Shown piece after piece: positions 35,431 through 42,911 of a DNA stretch of 64,000 nucleotides (position 1 is the first letter of the stretch; every line of letters starts with the position of its first letter). This stretch comes from Ruminococcus sp. (lineage in GTDB: Bacteria > Bacillota > Clostridia > Oscillospirales > Ruminococcaceae). Under the pieces are notes generated by a model. The model searched no databases. It was not told the origin of the DNA and was given only the letters and a program-made list of their open reading frames with translations. Location: NCBI GenBank assembly GCA_017558505.1, contig JAFYUM010000008.1, forward strand, positions 1 to 64,000, given 5' to 3'. A program made the position numbers and the translations under genes.

Positions 35431-36102
35431 TTAGTCGATTTGTGTTACAGTTGTTTTAACTGTGAGGTTAATAGTTGCTGCGTTATCATCTGCTGCTGCA
35501 TCTCCAAGTGCTGTGTCCTTAACGTCGTTTGCATCAGAAACGTAGAATGGCCATTCCCAGCTGATAGCGAGTGATTCAGTACCTACTGTTGATAAATCAG
35601 TTCCTGCTGGATAATCCTTGCTGTAGCCATTAATAGCTTCTGCTACTTCTTTTTGGAATTCAGCTTCGGATGAGTAATCCAATCCGTTAATGTCCTTATC
35701 TCCAACTGTAATTACAATAGGACAATAGTAAGCACCATCTACTTCCCAGCCAGAAAACATTGTTACGCCTTCGGGGATTTCATAATTTACTCTTACAGCA
35801 ACTTCGGGAGTACCTGTTAAAGTCATACTTGTCATATTTCCACTTGTACCAGGTGCCACAACATTTTCGGCTGAAACAACGGAGTAAGTTTCTGCAAAAG
35901 CTCCGTCATCTGTTTTATAGGTTTCAGCAAAAGTCTCACCATTAGCAGTAACTGTTACACCAAACTTTGCAACTCTTGCACTATCAGAGCCTTCGCCGCT
36001 GGTCACATACTTAGCAAGTGTGCCACTCATGAAACAAGTTGTACCCAATGCCAGAACCATAGTTAATGCGCCTGCTCTTAAAAAATTAATCTTTTTACTC
36101 AT
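35431..36102 (-). CDS. TasA/CalY-like major fibre protein
   Basis: Encodes 223 residues; AAGGAGG is 8-9 bases before the ATG. The signal segment ends 'GTTCFMSGTLAKYVTSGEGSDSARVAKFGV', the classical TasA/camelysin motif cleaved by SipW near the Ser-Gly-Thr-Leu. The mature part is acidic and beta-rich with few basic residues and almost no cysteine, as expected for a polymerising fibre protein. It lies directly after a sipW-like gene, matching the Bacillus sipW-tasA order. It is likely the most abundant product of the operon given the hairpin that follows. Confidence 0.78.
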   Translation of the reverse strand: MSKKINFLRAGALTMVLALGTTCFMSGTLAKYVTSGEGSDSARVAKFGVTVTANGETFAETYKTDDGAFAETYSVVSAENVVAPGTSGNMTSMTLTGTPEVAVRVNYEIPEGVTMFSGWEVDGAYYCPIVITVGDKDINGLDYSSEAEFQKEVAEAINGYSKDYPAGTDLSTVGTESLAISWEWPFYVSDANDVKDTALGDAAADDNAATINLTVKTTVTQID

Positions 36103-36171
36103 AATATGTAACCTCCTTGTTGGTTTGCGTATAAACCGTGACTGTGTGTGGCACGCAGGACGGTATATAAC

Positions 36172-36792
36172 TTAATCTTGTTTTTCCTCCGCAATTTTAC
36201 GGAGCCTTTCGATTTCTGCCTGTAATTCAGCAGTTTTCTTATTGTCCTCCTTGTCGCTTTTACGTCTGCGGATAACATCGGTTACGACAAAAAGGCAGAG
36301 GGGGATTCCCATAAAAAGTATCATTCCCAGTGGAGTCTGCAAAAACATTGCGAAGTCGCCGACTCCTGCAAGTCTGAAACGGTAAATGCCTAATACCTGT
36401 TCTTCCGGGACGGGAAAGCTGTCTTCTACGTTATTCGCGTCACCCTTTGTGGTGAAAAGACGCTTGCCCTGTTCGTCCGTTTCAATAGCTGTAATTCTGT
36501 GAGTGATTACCAGTTTTTCTTCCATAAAGGATATTATATCGCCTACCTCAAGCTTGTCCGCATCGGTTTTGGAAATAAATATCAGATCGCCTACTTCAAT
36601 ATGGTCCTTGGCATTTCCGCTCATAGAACCCGACTGCACCACCATAGGAGTAATGCCTAACACCGAGGGCGGCTTTTCGGGATTGATTGTACCTTTTATA
36701 ATAATAATGACATTGCTCAACAGCATAAGACCGAAAACAATGCACATAATTATTCCGAGTGTCGATAAAACGACTGAATTCTTTTTCTTCAT
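36172..36792 (-). CDS. sipW: Signal peptidase I, SipW type, copy 1
   Basis: Encodes 206 residues, first gene of the export operon. Membrane segment ~residues 10-32; catalytic serine in 'PMVVQSGSMSGNAKDHIEVGDLIFI'; 'EEKLVITHRITAIE' gives the histidine; 'LFTTKGDANNVEDSFPVP' and 'VLGIYRFRLAGVGDFAMFLQTPLG' are family features. A second membrane helix near residues 155-172 is followed by a long charged coiled tail ('KEDNKKTAELQAEIERLRKIAEEKQD'), which the other SipW copy lacks. It probably processes the TasA-like protein encoded next. Confidence 0.88.
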   Translation of the reverse strand: MKKKNSVVLSTLGIIMCIVFGLMLLSNVIIIIKGTINPEKPPSVLGITPMVVQSGSMSGNAKDHIEVGDLIFISKTDADKLEVGDIISFMEEKLVITHRITAIETDEQGKRLFTTKGDANNVEDSFPVPEEQVLGIYRFRLAGVGDFAMFLQTPLGMILFMGIPLCLFVVTDVIRRRKSDKEDNKKTAELQAEIERLRKIAEEKQD

Positions 36793-36926
36793 AAAAACAT
36801 TTATCTCCTTTTGATAACTTATTATAACCTATTCAACGCAACAAAAGTGCAACAAAAAAGGGCGACTTTAATAAAAAATAAGGAAAGTTTGTAAACATTT
36901 TGTGAAGTGAATATATATTTCTCCTC

Positions 36927-36955
36927 TTGCATATCTTTCGGCGATATGGTATAAT
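36927..36955 (+). promoter_or_regulatory. Promoter of the pseudo-receiver regulator gene
   Basis: TTGCAT (36927-36932) and TATAAT (36950-36955), 17-bp spacer, 20 bp before the ATG at 36976. The divergent sipW promoter region has a minus-strand TATAAT near 36822 but no good -35, so that operon may need an activator. Confidence 0.7.
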
Positions 36956-36975
36956 TGTGAAAAGAGGTGATTTTA

Positions 36976-37752
36976 ATGCGACTTGTCATTGCAGATACCG
37001 ATAATTCCGCCGCACAATCAATGGCAGAGCTTGTAAAAAGTTCCTTCCCCGATGATGAAACGATTGTTTTCGGTAACAAAGGGGAGGCTATTTCATATAT
37101 ACGCAGGTATGGGTGCGGTGTGCTTTTTGTGCGTATTTCCAGGGATTTCCGCTGGGGATATGAACTTGCGGAAAATCTCTGCCAGAATCAACAGAGGATT
37201 AATGTTGTGTTTTTTTCGGACAGTCCAGACTGTGCGGTGGAGGCCTTCAACGTCTATGCCGTGGACTACCTTATAAACCCTGTAGAACGCAGACTTCAGA
37301 AAATAATGGAAAATCTCCGATATCCAACAGAAAAAAACAGGGTTTTTCTGCAATGCTTCGGCAATTTTGAAGTATTTGTCAATGGGACTCCACTTCGCTT
37401 CCCAAGGGCGAAAGCCAAGGAAATACTTGCATATCTTGCTGACCGCCGTGGTGCTGAATGCAGTATGGGACAGCTTATATCGGTGTTGTGGGAGGACGGT
37501 GAGGACACTCCGTCAAGAAGTAGTAATCTGCGGAATGCTATAGGCTGCCTTAAAAAAACTCTTGACTCTGTTGGTGCAGGGGATATAATTGTAAAAACAC
37601 GTAACAATATCAGACTTGATACAAAGGCTGTAGATTGCGATTATTTTGATTATATAGATAAAAAAGCATCCGATGTTCATAATTTCCGCAGGGAGTATAT
37701 GCTCCAGTATTCATGGTCGGAAATAACAGCAGGAAGGCTTGTGGAGGAATAA
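36976..37752 (+). CDS. Pseudo-receiver plus winged-helix (SARP-like) transcription regulator
   Basis: Encodes 258 residues; AGAGGTG lies 6 bases before ATG 36976. Residues 1-110 look like a response-regulator receiver ('RLVIADTDNSAAQSM', 'VVFFSDSPDCAVEAFNVYAVDYLINPV'). However the phospho-acceptor Asp is replaced by R53 ('LFVRIS') and the conserved Lys by N101, so phosphorylation is unlikely. Residues ~120-225 form an OmpR/SARP-type winged helix ('LQCFGNFEVFVNGTPLRFPRAKAKEILAYLADRRGAECSMGQLISVLW'). No kinase gene is adjacent. Divergent from the sipW-tasA operon, it is the natural candidate regulator of it. Confidence 0.8.
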   Translation: MRLVIADTDNSAAQSMAELVKSSFPDDETIVFGNKGEAISYIRRYGCGVLFVRISRDFRWGYELAENLCQNQQRINVVFFSDSPDCAVEAFNVYAVDYLINPVERRLQKIMENLRYPTEKNRVFLQCFGNFEVFVNGTPLRFPRAKAKEILAYLADRRGAECSMGQLISVLWEDGEDTPSRSSNLRNAIGCLKKTLDSVGAGDIIVKTRNNIRLDTKAVDCDYFDYIDKKASDVHNFRREYMLQYSWSEITAGRLVEE

Positions 37753-37754
37753 CC

Positions 37755-38474
37755 ATGTCAGAAACATTTATAAGAACGGAAATGCTCGTTGGCACAGAAG
37801 GAATTGAAAGACTGAAATCTGCTCGTATAGCCGTTTTTGGTGTAGGCGGAGTGGGCGGCTATACCGTGGAAGCTCTCGCACGTTCAGGGGTGGGAGCTCT
37901 TGATCTGATTGATAATGATACTGTCAGCGAATCGAATATAAACCGTCAGATAATCGCCTTACACAGTAATATAGGACAATATAAAACAGATGTGGCAAAA
38001 GCTCGTATAAGCGACATAAATCCCGATTGTAAAGTAACTGCCCATAATATGTTTTTTATGCCCGATACCGCAGATTCCCTTGATTTCTCACAATATGATT
38101 ATGTTGTGGACGCAATTGACACAATAACGGGAAAAATCGAGATAATCATGAGGGCAAAAGCCGCAGGAGTTCCTGTTATAAGCTCCATGGGTGCAGGAAA
38201 TAAGCTTGATCCTACGGCATTTGAGGTTGCGGATATATACAAGACCTCTGTCTGCCCTCTTGCAAGGGTTATGCGTCGGGAAATGAAGAAAAGGGGAGTG
38301 GACTCCCTGAAAGTGGTGTATTCGAAGGAGGAGGCAATTTCTCCTAAAATAAGCGGAATTACGCAGGAATCGGGTAAGCCTGTAGCAGGCTCGTGTGCCT
38401 TTGTCCCCTCGGTGGCAGGTCTGATTATTGCAGGGGAAGTTATTAAGGACATCTCTGGAAATCTCAGCCTGTAG
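37755..38474 (+). CDS. tcdA: tRNA threonylcarbamoyladenosine dehydratase (TcdA/CsdL, ThiF-like)
   Basis: Encodes 239 residues; ATG 37755 is 2 bases after the preceding stop. E1-like motifs: 'RIAVFGVGGVGGYTVEALARSGVG' nucleotide-binding loop, 'LIDNDTVSESNINRQIIAL', 'YVVDAIDTITGKIEIIMRAKAAGVPVISSMGAGNKLDPT'. It matches the TcdA/YgdL family, which closes t6A37 to its cyclic form in tRNAs for ANN codons. It probably shares a transcript with the regulator upstream, though the functions seem unrelated. Confidence 0.9.
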   Translation: MSETFIRTEMLVGTEGIERLKSARIAVFGVGGVGGYTVEALARSGVGALDLIDNDTVSESNINRQIIALHSNIGQYKTDVAKARISDINPDCKVTAHNMFFMPDTADSLDFSQYDYVVDAIDTITGKIEIIMRAKAAGVPVISSMGAGNKLDPTAFEVADIYKTSVCPLARVMRREMKKRGVDSLKVVYSKEEAISPKISGITQESGKPVAGSCAFVPSVAGLIIAGEVIKDISGNLSL

Positions 38475-38493
38475 AAAAATGTTTTTGTATAAC

Positions 38494-38567
38494 GGACACG
38501 GCACAACCTGTCCCTACAAAACGGCTATATATTGTAGTTTTGTGTAGGGGCGAGTTCCGCTCGCCCG
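38494..38567. repeat. Two dispersed palindromic repeats back to back
   Basis: First a GGACACGG...CCTGTCCCTACA unit (38494-38518), then GGCTATATATTGTAGTTTTGTG and a GTAGGGGCGAG...CTCGCCCG stem-loop (to 38567). The second part matches 25401-25443. It lies between converging genes and could terminate both. Confidence 0.65.
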
Positions 38568-38601
38568 CAATTTCTAATTGGTGGAGCAATAAATAATTAT
38601 T

Positions 38602-40092
38602 CTAACCGAATTTTTTCAAAGGATTTCCGTCTTTATCGTAAATCTCATCTGTTTCGCTCCACGATTTTGAAAAATCCTCATCTGTTTCAAGAAGCAGCCT
38701 TTTATGAGTGTATCCGTAACTGTCAGTTCCCACAGCTTCAACTTTTACTGTATCCCCCGATTTAGCAGGAATTTTTACATCTATATCCATAAACATATCG
38801 GGAATTTCAATTTCCCTGACGGTTTCACCATTAACGCTGAATATCACTTTCGTATCCTTTAGTTCTTCCATACGCTTATCAATTATTATATCCCCTGAAT
38901 AATCCGTTATGCCCCCATCGTAATAAGTACCGTTCAAGGAAAAGTCATTCTGACCGAAATCAAATTCTAAATCTATTATATTTCCCAACTGCGGTAGGCA
39001 TACATTACTCAAAAATACATAATCATTTTCCATAATCCACGTTGAGGATGTCACTCCGTTTGTTTCAATTGAAGCACATACCTTGCCGAAACTGTCGTCA
39101 AACATCGGCAGCGGCTTTCCCCCTGTGTAAATGCCGTCAGCATTTTTTTCAAGAGTTATGGTATCACTTCCCACAGTAATTCTGACTTTTGTATCTTCCC
39201 CTGATGTCTTAGGAATACATCTGAACATTGTGTTTACGGTATGATTTACGTTATCAATCTCTCCCAATTCACATTCAAGCATAATGAACTCCGAATTCTG
39301 CTCCTCAACCATATCCCTTAATTTTCTGATTTCATACTGCAATGAAGCTATTGTATTGTTGATATTATTCTGCGTATTCTGAACACCTGCGGATATAGTT
39401 GAAAGCATGGACAGAGTTGAAATTGCAAATATAACTGCTCCTACAATAAGAATTATTCTGCCTATGCTTTCAGTGGAAGCCATTGAAATATGTGCCGTAC
39501 TTTCATTATCCTCCAGCTTTTTGTTAATTCTCTTTTTATAAATGCTTGAATATACTGCAAAAACTATCAGCGCAATAAATATAAGGCATACTATTATAAG
39601 TAATATACCAATAGTTGCTATTTTAGCCATAAGAACCCTCCTAAATTCCAAAAATACCTTGAATGAAGTGTAATAACTCCTTGTAACGTCTACAAGAGAA
39701 CCGTCCGACATTGTAAGCACGAATTTCATTGAAAGTGACGGTTTGATTTTCTTAACGTGGGATTTTGCAATAATCGCACAATTGCTTACACGGAGAAATT
39801 TCTCATTGTCAAGAATAGTGCAAAGCTGATAAAGCCTGTCATAAGCGTAATAATCCTCGCCGTCAGTACTGTGAGCCACCACATCGTGACCAAAGCTTTC
39901 TATGAATATAATCTCCTCTGTTTTAAGCCTGAGTTTTTCGCCATTTTTATTCTTTACGGCTATAAATGAGGAATATCGTTCTTTTTCCGTGATTATCAGT
40001 TCGGCTTCATCGTCAATTTCAAAGCCTGCTGATAACAGCTTCTGTTCAAGTTCTGCGTATCTTTCATCGCTTACATTAAGTCTTATTTTCAC
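38602..40092 (-). CDS. LytTR DNA-binding domain fused to a membrane/extracytoplasmic protein
   Basis: Encodes 496 residues from GTG 40092 (AAAGGGG seven bases upstream); ATG 40110 is an alternative. Residues ~45-150 form a LytTR domain ('RLKTEEIIFIESFGHDVVAH', 'DRLYQLCTILDNEKFLRVSNCAIIAKSHVKKIKPSLSMKFVLTMSDG', 'VTRSYYTSFK'). Two membrane helices (~160-183 and ~208-230), a short coiled coil and a ~250-residue beta-rich extracytoplasmic region follow, including 'IPAKSGDTVKVEAVGTDSYGYTH'. At the junction AGGAGG sits 6 bases before ATG 39630, so the membrane part can also be started on its own. It looks like a fusion of two once-separate cotranscribed genes, giving a membrane-tethered regulator. 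Confidence 0.75.
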   Translation of the reverse strand: MKIRLNVSDERYAELEQKLLSAGFEIDDEAELIITEKERYSSFIAVKNKNGEKLRLKTEEIIFIESFGHDVVAHSTDGEDYYAYDRLYQLCTILDNEKFLRVSNCAIIAKSHVKKIKPSLSMKFVLTMSDGSLVDVTRSYYTSFKVFLEFRRVLMAKIATIGILLIIVCLIFIALIVFAVYSSIYKKRINKKLEDNESTAHISMASTESIGRIILIVGAVIFAISTLSMLSTISAGVQNTQNNINNTIASLQYEIRKLRDMVEEQNSEFIMLECELGEIDNVNHTVNTMFRCIPKTSGEDTKVRITVGSDTITLEKNADGIYTGGKPLPMFDDSFGKVCASIETNGVTSSTWIMENDYVFLSNVCLPQLGNIIDLEFDFGQNDFSLNGTYYDGGITDYSGDIIIDKRMEELKDTKVIFSVNGETVREIEIPDMFMDIDVKIPAKSGDTVKVEAVGTDSYGYTHKRLLLETDEDFSKSWSETDEIYDKDGNPLKKFG

Positions 40093-40130
40093 GGATTTCC
40101 CCCTTTGCATTTGTTTCAGCTGATATTTAT

Positions 40131-40158
40131 ATTATACCTGTTTTGAAAAAATTTGCAA
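40131..40158 (-). promoter_or_regulatory. Promoter of the LytTR-membrane gene
   Basis: On the minus strand TTGCAA (40158-40153) and TATAAT (40136-40131) with a 16-bp spacer, about 38 bp before the GTG start. No clear LytTR-type direct repeat is visible next to it. Confidence 0.6.
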
Positions 40159-40216
40159 TACTTTCCGCACAGCTTGCATTATAATCATCACGGATTGCAG
40201 TTTTGTCAAACAAAAA

Positions 40217-40310
40217 GGACACGGCACGCCGTGTCCCTACAAAAATCAAATTTACCGCACGCATTAGTTAAAAGCTAACAGCTAAAGGCTAACGGCTAAA
40301 AGCTAATAGC
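40217..40310. repeat. Dispersed palindrome and 7-bp tandem repeat downstream of thiI
   Basis: A perfect palindrome GGACACGGC/GCCGTGTCC followed by CTAC (40217-40241), then five copies of a 7-bp unit GCTAAMN (40274-40308, e.g. GCTAACA, GCTAAAG, GCTAACG). The tandem may be polymorphic; it ends in GCTTTTTATTT three bases before the thiI stop region. Confidence 0.7.
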
Positions 40311-40313
40311 TTT

Positions 40314-41492
40314 TTATTTATTGTACTCAAAAATTTTAAGCTCTGTTTCCTCAACTGCCTTCTGAATAAGCGGCTCAAAATCGAAGCTGTTCTGTGCCTT
40401 TTCCACATCTTCAAGACGTGGGCGAACCTTTGGATGCTTGGGAGTGAATACTGTACAGCAGTCCTCATAAGGCTCGATAGATGTTTCAAATGTGTCGATT
40501 TTACGGGCAATTTCAATAATTTCCGTCTTGTCCATACCAACGCAGGGACGAAGTACAGGGATTCTGCAAGCCGCATCGGTACAAGCCATAGCCGCCATAG
40601 TCTGACTTGCAACCTGTCCGACACTTTCCCCCGTAATAAGTGCAAGGCAATTCTTCTTTTCCGCTATTCTCTGGGCAATTTCCATCATAAGGCGACGCAT
40701 TATAATCGTGAAGAATTCCTCTGGGCAGTTATCCTTGATAGCCTCCTGTATTTCCGTGAAAGGAACGCAGAAAAAGGCTATATCTCCGCAGTAATCCGTC
40801 AGCTTTTCGCAGAGTGTTTCAACTTTAAGCAGCGCTCTGTCAGATGTATAGGGAGGGCTTACATAGTGAATTGCGGAAATGTGAATACCTCTCTTAGCCA
40901 TCATCCAGCCTGCAACAGGGCTGTCAATTCCTCCTGAAAGAAGCAGCATAGCCTTTCCGCTGCAACCAACAGGCAGACCACCTGCACCACGGATATTTTC
41001 AGCATGAACGTATGCGTTAGTGTCACGAACCTCAACGGTTACCGTAACTTCGGGATTTTTCACATCCACGGTGAGATGTGGGAATTTATCAAGGAGAATA
41101 CCGCCAAGCTCCGCACAGATTTCAGGGGATTTCATAGCAAATGCCTTATCAGAACGCTTTGCATTTACCTTGAATGTCTTTGCACAGCTGAGAACGTCCT
41201 CCAGATATTCAACAGCTTTTGCCGATATATCGCCGAATTCCTTTTCACATACGCAGGCACGGCAGAGAGCCGCAATTCCGAAAATCTTACCCACACGGTC
41301 AACAACCTCGGCTAAATCCACATCTTCATCAAGTGGGTTGATGTAGGTGGTTGACTGGGCGGAAGTCAGCTCGAATTTTCCAAGATTTTTTATGCGTCTT
41401 TTGATATTCTTTTTCAGCATATCCTCAAAACTACGCTTATTAAGACCTTTCAGCGCCATTTCGCCGAATTTTACAAGTACAATTTCTTTCAT
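40314..41492 (-). CDS. thiI: tRNA uridine 4-sulfurtransferase ThiI
   Basis: Encodes 392 residues, the length of the short ThiI form without rhodanese domain. The order is ferredoxin-like N-terminal domain, THUMP (residues ~60-165), and PP-loop ATPase 'MLLLSGGIDSPVAGWMMAKRG'; 'ALITGESVGQVASQTMAAM' and 'VLRPCVGMDKTEIIEIARKI' complete the family. It makes 4-thiouridine at tRNA position 8 and may serve thiamine thiazole synthesis. The cysteine desulfurase next to it would supply the persulfide sulfur. A 13-bp inverted repeat lies between the two genes. Confidence 0.93.
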   Translation of the reverse strand: MKEIVLVKFGEMALKGLNKRSFEDMLKKNIKRRIKNLGKFELTSAQSTTYINPLDEDVDLAEVVDRVGKIFGIAALCRACVCEKEFGDISAKAVEYLEDVLSCAKTFKVNAKRSDKAFAMKSPEICAELGGILLDKFPHLTVDVKNPEVTVTVEVRDTNAYVHAENIRGAGGLPVGCSGKAMLLLSGGIDSPVAGWMMAKRGIHISAIHYVSPPYTSDRALLKVETLCEKLTDYCGDIAFFCVPFTEIQEAIKDNCPEEFFTIIMRRLMMEIAQRIAEKKNCLALITGESVGQVASQTMAAMACTDAACRIPVLRPCVGMDKTEIIEIARKIDTFETSIEPYEDCCTVFTPKHPKVRPRLEDVEKAQNSFDFEPLIQKAVEETELKIFEYNK

Positions 41493-41516
41493 TTTTCATT
41501 CTCCTATTATCAAATT

Positions 41517-41584
41517 CAGAATTAAGAATTATGAATTAAGAATTGTAGCGTTCAACAAAAATTTCATATTTATTCTTAATTCTG
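41517..41584. repeat. A+T-rich inverted repeat (MITE-like) between thiI and cysteine desulfurase
   Basis: CAGAATTAAGAAT at 41517-41529 is repeated inverted at 41572-41584 (ATTCTTAATTCTG), with further GAATTAAGAATT copies beside it. This kind of AATTAAGAATT palindrome is a common filler repeat in gut Firmicutes. It fills the 108-bp gap. Confidence 0.6.
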
Positions 41585-41600
41585 CATTCTTAATTTTTAA

Positions 41601-42728
41601 TTATCCTCTTACGGAATTGATTCCCTCACGGAGTTTTTCCGCAAATGACCGTATATCCTCAATTGCCGTATCTCCGCAAACGCTGACACGCAATGCACTA
41701 TCGGCGGATTTGCCGTGTATGCCGAACTGTTCTAAAACTCCGCTTTGCTGTCCCTTTGAACAGGCTGAACCGCTGCTTACGTAAATTCCGAAGCTTTCAA
41801 GATAGTGAAGCATAATTTCGGAACGCTTTCCTGCGGCGGAAATATTTATAACATAGGGCGAACCGTCCTCGGGAGAATTTACAGTAACTCCCTCAATTGA
41901 CGATATTTCGCCAATCAGCGTATCTTTCAGCATTTGTGCATGAGCATATCTCTCGGCAATTGTAGGCTGCAAATGCTCCACCGCCGCACCAAATCCGCAG
42001 ATAAGGGGCACGGATTCAGTTCCCGAACGTATGCCCTTTTCCTGCTTTCCGCCTGTCACAACGGGCAGTACACGAACTCCCTTTTTTATGTAAAGCGCAC
42101 CAACTCCCTTTGCTCCGTGTACCTTGTGACCGCTTATTGAAATAAGGTCGGCATTGAGGTTTTTTGCGGAAATATTCAGCTTCATAAATGCCTGAACGCA
42201 GTCGCTGTGGGTGATTATTTCGGGGAATTTCCGCTTGACAGCCGTGAAAATTTCCTTGACGGGCAGAATATGTCCCGTTTCATTGTTGACCTGCATAGCA
42301 GTTACAAGAACTGTATTATCATCGCAGGCGGAGAGAAAATCCACAGGGTAAAACTTCCCGTCCTCACGAGGAGAAATGCGGACAACTTCAAATCCGCTTT
42401 TTTCCATAGCGGTGAGAGTTTCGTCAACTGATGCGTGTTCAACCGCTGATGCGACGATTTTACGCCGTTTTTTTCCATATGCGGCACAAGCTCCACGGAT
42501 TGCAAGGTTATTGCTCTCCGTTGCTCCAGATGTGAAGATTATGTTGGAGCTGTCGGCATTTAAAGCTCCTGCTATTATTTTCCGAGCCTTGTCCACCGCA
42601 AGCTGTGCGTCAAGTCCTGCACGGTGGAGAGATGAGGGATTGCCGAAATTCTCGGTCATCATCTCCGTAACCGCCGCCACAGCTGCCTCACAGGGCTTTG
42701 TGGTTGCGGCATTATCTAAATATATCAT
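41601..42728 (-). CDS. Cysteine desulfurase (NifS/IscS family)
   Basis: Encodes 375 residues; GGGAGGA directly precedes ATG 42728. The PLP enzyme pattern is 'YLDNAATTKPCEAAVAAVTEMM', 'FTSGATESNNLAIRG', 'VEHASV', 'DCVQAFMKLNIS', 'ISGHKVHGAKGVGALY' (PLP Lys in 'SGHKVHG'), and the mobile-loop 'SGSACSKGQQSGVL' carrying the persulfide Cys. It releases sulfur from cysteine; its position next to thiI points to tRNA thiolation rather than general Fe-S assembly, since no iscU is present. Confidence 0.92.
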   Translation of the reverse strand: MIYLDNAATTKPCEAAVAAVTEMMTENFGNPSSLHRAGLDAQLAVDKARKIIAGALNADSSNIIFTSGATESNNLAIRGACAAYGKKRRKIVASAVEHASVDETLTAMEKSGFEVVRISPREDGKFYPVDFLSACDDNTVLVTAMQVNNETGHILPVKEIFTAVKRKFPEIITHSDCVQAFMKLNISAKNLNADLISISGHKVHGAKGVGALYIKKGVRVLPVVTGGKQEKGIRSGTESVPLICGFGAAVEHLQPTIAERYAHAQMLKDTLIGEISSIEGVTVNSPEDGSPYVINISAAGKRSEIMLHYLESFGIYVSSGSACSKGQQSGVLEQFGIHGKSADSALRVSVCGDTAIEDIRSFAEKLREGINSVRG

Positions 42729-42768
42729 TTTTCCTCCCAAACAGAATAATCTTATACATTTATCTGCA

Positions 42769-42795
42769 CGGACACAGCACGCTGTGTCCCTACAA
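42769..42795. repeat. Dispersed palindromic repeat copy
   Basis: CGGACACAGC/GCTGTGTCC followed by CTACA, same family as 40217-40241 and 38494-38518, in the leader of the cysteine desulfurase gene. The rest of gap 42796-42879 has only A+T-rich sequence. Confidence 0.65.
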
Positions 42796-42879
42796 TAAGC
42801 CTATCTTATTTATTATAGCATATATTTTGTGATAATGCTATAGGTGAGGGATATTTTTAAATATGTTACGTAAACAACA

Positions 42880-42905
42880 AAGGCATTGCGATGATGCAAT
42901 GCCTT
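42880..42905 (-). terminator. Terminator hairpin after the PD-(D/E)XK-like gene
   Basis: A perfect 10-bp stem (AAGGCATTGC / GCAATGCCTT) with a 6-base loop starts 6 bases beyond the stop at 42912. The minus-strand tail TGTTGTTTACG is only moderately T-rich. Confidence 0.6.
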
Positions 42906-42911
42906 GATTTT

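Noticed and set aside
38602..40092. Assembly or sequencing error joining two genes at 39630
   Set aside because: Cannot be excluded, but the frame is clean, the fused protein is plausible and no frameshift-prone run is present at the junction; kept as a finding instead.
40274..40308. Possible CRISPR-like repeat array
   Set aside because: The 7-bp units are directly adjacent with no spacers. No cas gene and no 25-40-bp repeat with regular spacers occurs in the window.
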